A DNA stretch of 16,846 nt from positions 1-16,846 of the forward strand of contig CAMPJN010000038.1 in assembly GCA_946886875.1 (NCBI GenBank), written 5' to 3'. The notes beneath the pieces are model-generated. The model saw nothing but the letters and a program-made list of their open reading frames with translations. It was not told the DNA's origin and did not search any database. This document shows, one piece after another, positions 14,482 to 16,846 of this stretch (the first letter of the stretch is position 1; every line of letters starts with the position of its first letter). The stretch is from an uncultured Pseudomonas sp. (GTDB lineage: Bacteria > Pseudomonadota > Gammaproteobacteria > Pseudomonadales > Pseudomonadaceae). Made by a program: the position numbers and the translations under genes.

Positions 14482-16641
14482 CTATACCGCTGCCGGGCCA
14501 ACCCGGCCTTTGCGCAATGCTTCGATGACCGACTCTTTCGGGCCGTCGGCGACGATGTGGCCGTTATCCAGCACCACCAGGCGATCGACCAGGCTGAGCA
14601 TGGAGGCGCGGTGGGTGATCAGCAGCATGGTTTTGCCCTGGGCCCAGGTTTGCAGGCGATTGCGCAGGATTTCCTCGCTGGTGTTGTCCATCGCGCTGGT
14701 GGGCTCGTCGAGCAGCAGGATGGGCGGGTCGAGCAGCATGGCGCGGGCCAGCAGCACGGCTTGGCGTTGACCGCCGGAGAGTAACTGGCCGCGTTCGCCG
14801 ACCGGCCGATCGAAGCCTTGCGGGTGTTGCCGGGCCAGCTCGCTGACGCCGGTCATTTCCGCCACTTCGAGCATGCGCACATCGTTGACGTAGCGTGCGC
14901 CCAGGGTCAGGTTGTCGCGCAGGCTGCCGGCGAGCAAAGGCAGGTCGTGGGCGACGTAACCGATCTGGTGGCGCAGGTCAGCGACGTCGAGCTGACGCAG
15001 ATCGAGGTTGTCGAGCAGGATCTGGCCTTCGTCCGGCGCGTAGAACGCCATCAGCAAACGCGCCAGGGTGCTTTTGCCCGAGCCGCTGCGGCCGATGATG
15101 CCGACCCGTTCGCCAGCGGCGAGGCGCAGGCTGATTTTGCTCAGTGCCGGTGTGCTTTGCCCCGGGTAGCTGAAGGACACCTGGCGCACATCAAGGCTGC
15201 CGTGCAATTGGGTGCGTTCCAGCGGTCGTTGTTTGGCCTGGCGTTCCTGCGGCAGGGCCATCAGCGCATCGGTGCTGGTCATGGTCAGGCGTGCTTGTTG
15301 ATAGCGGGTGATCAGCCCGGCGATCTGCCCGAGCGGCGCCAATACCCGGCTGCCGAGCATGTAGCAGGCGACCAGGGCACCGACGCTGAGGTCGCCGGCG
15401 ATGATGCTGTAGACCCCCGCGACTATGATCGCCATGCCGGCGAACTGCTGGAAGAACAGGGTGCCGTTGGTCGCCAGCGACGACAGGAAGCGCCCATGGC
15501 TGTCCAGGCGGGTGAGGGCGCCGTGGGTTTTTTCCCAGGCGTGCTGACGCTCGCTTTCCGCGCCGCAGGCTTTGAGCATCTCCAAACCACCGAGGGTTTC
15601 GATCAGCAGCGCCTGGCGTTGCGCGGCCAGGGCCAGGCTCCTTTCTACCGTATCGCGCAGGCGCGATTGAATGATCAGGGCGAACACCGCGGTCAGCGGG
15701 AACGCCAGTAAGGGGATCACCACCAACCAGCCGCCCAGCAGCCAGATCACCAGAATCATCAACAGGGCGAACGGCAGGTCGATCAGGCTGGTCAAGGTCA
15801 CCGCGGTGAGAAATTCGCGCAGGCCCTGAAAGTCATGGATGCTTTGGGCGAAGCCGCCGACGGTGGCCGGGCGGGCTTTCATCGACATGCCGGTGATGCG
15901 TTCGAACAGGGTGGCGGACAACACCACGTCGGTTTTCTTGCCGGCGTTATCCAGCAAGTGCGCACGCAGCACGCGCAACAGCAGTTCGAACGAGGTGCCG
16001 ATAAACAAACCGATGGCCAGTACCCAGAGCGTTGCGGTGGCCTGGTTGGGCACCACGCGATCGTAGGTCTGCATGATGAAAAGGGGAACCATCAGGCCTA
16101 GGACGTTGATCAGCAGGCTGGCCAGAATGGCGTCGGTATACAGCCAGCGCGACAGCTTGAGGGTGTCGCGAAACCAGGCTTCGATACGCGGTACCAGCGG
16201 GGTGCGAGCCTCCTCCAGCTCGTGCCGGGGGCGGGCGAAGAATGCCTGGCCGCTGTAATCGCTGGCCAGCTGTTCGCGGCTGACCCACTGTTCGCCGCCA
16301 TCCGCTTCGCTGGGCAGTATCAAGGCCCTGTGTTTCTCGTCCCATTTGCGCAGTACCGCGCAACGCCCGCCCTTGAGTAACAGCAGCACGGGCAGGTTCA
16401 AGGCGGAAATGGCCGAAAGCTCGCGTCGCAATACCCGCCCTTGCAAGCCCGCGCGCGCGGCTGCCCGCGGCAGCAACTCGGCGCTCAGGCATTGTTTGGG
16501 CATCGGCAAGCCGGCACTCAGGCTGCCGCGGCTGGCGGAGCAGTCGTGCAGCTTGCACAGGATCAACAACCCGTCCAGCAATGGGTCGTCATGGCTCGCT
16601 CGCGGATCGCTGGTTGCGCCAGCCCGTTCCATGGTCGTCAC
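14482..16641 (-). CDS. lapB: LapB-like type I secretion ABC transporter (permease/ATPase), copy 2
   Basis: Inner-membrane ABC exporter of 719 aa, equal in length to lapB1. The N-terminal C39-like domain is degenerate (LLDGLLILCKLHD, no catalytic cysteine motif). The membrane domain is followed by the nucleotide-binding domain with Walker A GRSGSGKST, signature LSGGQRQAVLLARA, Walker B ILLLDEPTSAMD and H-loop THR. All key ATPase residues are present, so it should be active. The start is GTG 16641, with GAGGAG 9 nt upstream; ATG 16632 three codons later is the alternative. It differs from lapB1 mostly by scattered substitutions, several in the C39-like domain and the region before Walker A. It follows lapE2 by 23 nt. 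Confidence 0.95.
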   Translation of the reverse strand: MTTMERAGATSDPRASHDDPLLDGLLILCKLHDCSASRGSLSAGLPMPKQCLSAELLPRAAARAGLQGRVLRRELSAISALNLPVLLLLKGGRCAVLRKWDEKHRALILPSEADGGEQWVSREQLASDYSGQAFFARPRHELEEARTPLVPRIEAWFRDTLKLSRWLYTDAILASLLINVLGLMVPLFIMQTYDRVVPNQATATLWVLAIGLFIGTSFELLLRVLRAHLLDNAGKKTDVVLSATLFERITGMSMKARPATVGGFAQSIHDFQGLREFLTAVTLTSLIDLPFALLMILVIWLLGGWLVVIPLLAFPLTAVFALIIQSRLRDTVERSLALAAQRQALLIETLGGLEMLKACGAESERQHAWEKTHGALTRLDSHGRFLSSLATNGTLFFQQFAGMAIIVAGVYSIIAGDLSVGALVACYMLGSRVLAPLGQIAGLITRYQQARLTMTSTDALMALPQERQAKQRPLERTQLHGSLDVRQVSFSYPGQSTPALSKISLRLAAGERVGIIGRSGSGKSTLARLLMAFYAPDEGQILLDNLDLRQLDVADLRHQIGYVAHDLPLLAGSLRDNLTLGARYVNDVRMLEVAEMTGVSELARQHPQGFDRPVGERGQLLSGGQRQAVLLARAMLLDPPILLLDEPTSAMDNTSEEILRNRLQTWAQGKTMLLITHRASMLSLVDRLVVLDNGHIVADGPKESVIEALRKGRVGPAAV

Positions 16642-16650
16642 TTCGTACGA

Positions 16651-16656
16651 CTCCTC
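16651..16656 (-). promoter_or_regulatory. Ribosome-binding site deciding the lapB2 start
   Basis: GAGGAG on the - strand, 9 nt before GTG 16641. It mirrors the arrangement at lapB1 and supports the non-ATG start in both copies. Confidence 0.65.
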
Positions 16657-16664
16657 AACCGCTA

Positions 16665-16846
16665 CTATTTCATCGCCGGCAGGCGCGCCTCGCTTTTAAC
16701 TTCTGAGAGGGCGACTGCTTCGGCCGGGACCACAACCTGTTGCTGACGCAACAGATCGCCCATGGCGGCTATCACTCGGTACATGGAAAACTCTTCGGTG
16801 TAGCGAACCTCGCTGTAACGACGGTTGGCGGTGAACAGTTCGTTCT
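16665..16846 (-). CDS. lapE: LapE-like TolC-family outer-membrane channel, copy 2, C-terminal end only
   Basis: The last 60 or so codons of a second lapE enter from the right edge of the window and stop at TAG 16667-16665. The visible translation includes NELFTANRRYSEVRYTEEF and ends SEARLPAMK. It lines up with the lapE1 tail (NELFTANRRYTEVRYTEEY ... SEARLPDMQ) with no gap, though the stretch after GDLL is more varied (RQQQVVVPAEAVALSEV against QKKNILLPAAATALSDV). The start and signal peptide lie outside the window. It is the first visible gene of the second lapE-lapB-lapC operon. Confidence 0.9.
   Translation of the reverse strand, partial: NELFTANRRYSEVRYTEEFSMYRVIAAMGDLLRQQQVVVPAEAVALSEVKSEARLPAMK

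Overview
The window looks like a piece of a high-GC Pseudomonas-type chromosome. That assignment rests on LapA/LapB/LapC/LapE-type proteins, strong GC bias in third codon positions, and REP-like palindromes (ends GTAGCCCGGAT) together with GTAGGGTGGAT-ended small inverted-repeat elements in the gaps between genes. The species cannot be fixed from the sequence.

The window holds two consecutive copies of one module: a large surface adhesin gene on the + strand, facing a three-gene type I secretion operon on the - strand in the order lapE (TolC-like outer-membrane channel), lapB (ABC exporter), lapC (HlyD-like membrane fusion protein). Layout: 1-1349, 3' end of adhesin 1 (von Willebrand A domain, RTX repeats, secretion signal). 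1350-1584, gap with repeats. 1585-6520, lapC1, lapB1 and lapE1 on the - strand. 6521-6936, divergent AT-rich regulatory gap. 6937-12810, complete adhesin 2 (1957 aa). 12811-13115, gap with repeats. 13116-16846, lapC2, lapB2 and the 3' end of lapE2 on the - strand. The two lapC products are both 450 aa and the two lapB products both 719 aa once starts are corrected, and they look alike along their whole length, so the operons are paralogous copies.

Expected working: each LapE-LapB-LapC set forms a trans-envelope channel that recognises the C-terminal RTX/secretion signal of an adhesin and exports it. Adhesin 2 carries a LapA-like N-terminal retention module with a Pro-Ala-Ala-Gly site at residues 112-115. 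This suggests it stays plugged in the outer-membrane channel until a LapG-type periplasmic protease, controlled by a c-di-GMP receptor such as LapD, cuts it. Neither lapD nor lapG lies in the window. Which adhesin uses which exporter is not shown by the sequence.

The most notable features are the duplicated adhesin/exporter module, five in-register 696-bp repeats in adhesin 2, matching repetitive elements downstream of both adhesin genes, and an interrupted palindrome just upstream of lapE1. No tRNA, rRNA, CRISPR array, transposase or phage gene was seen.
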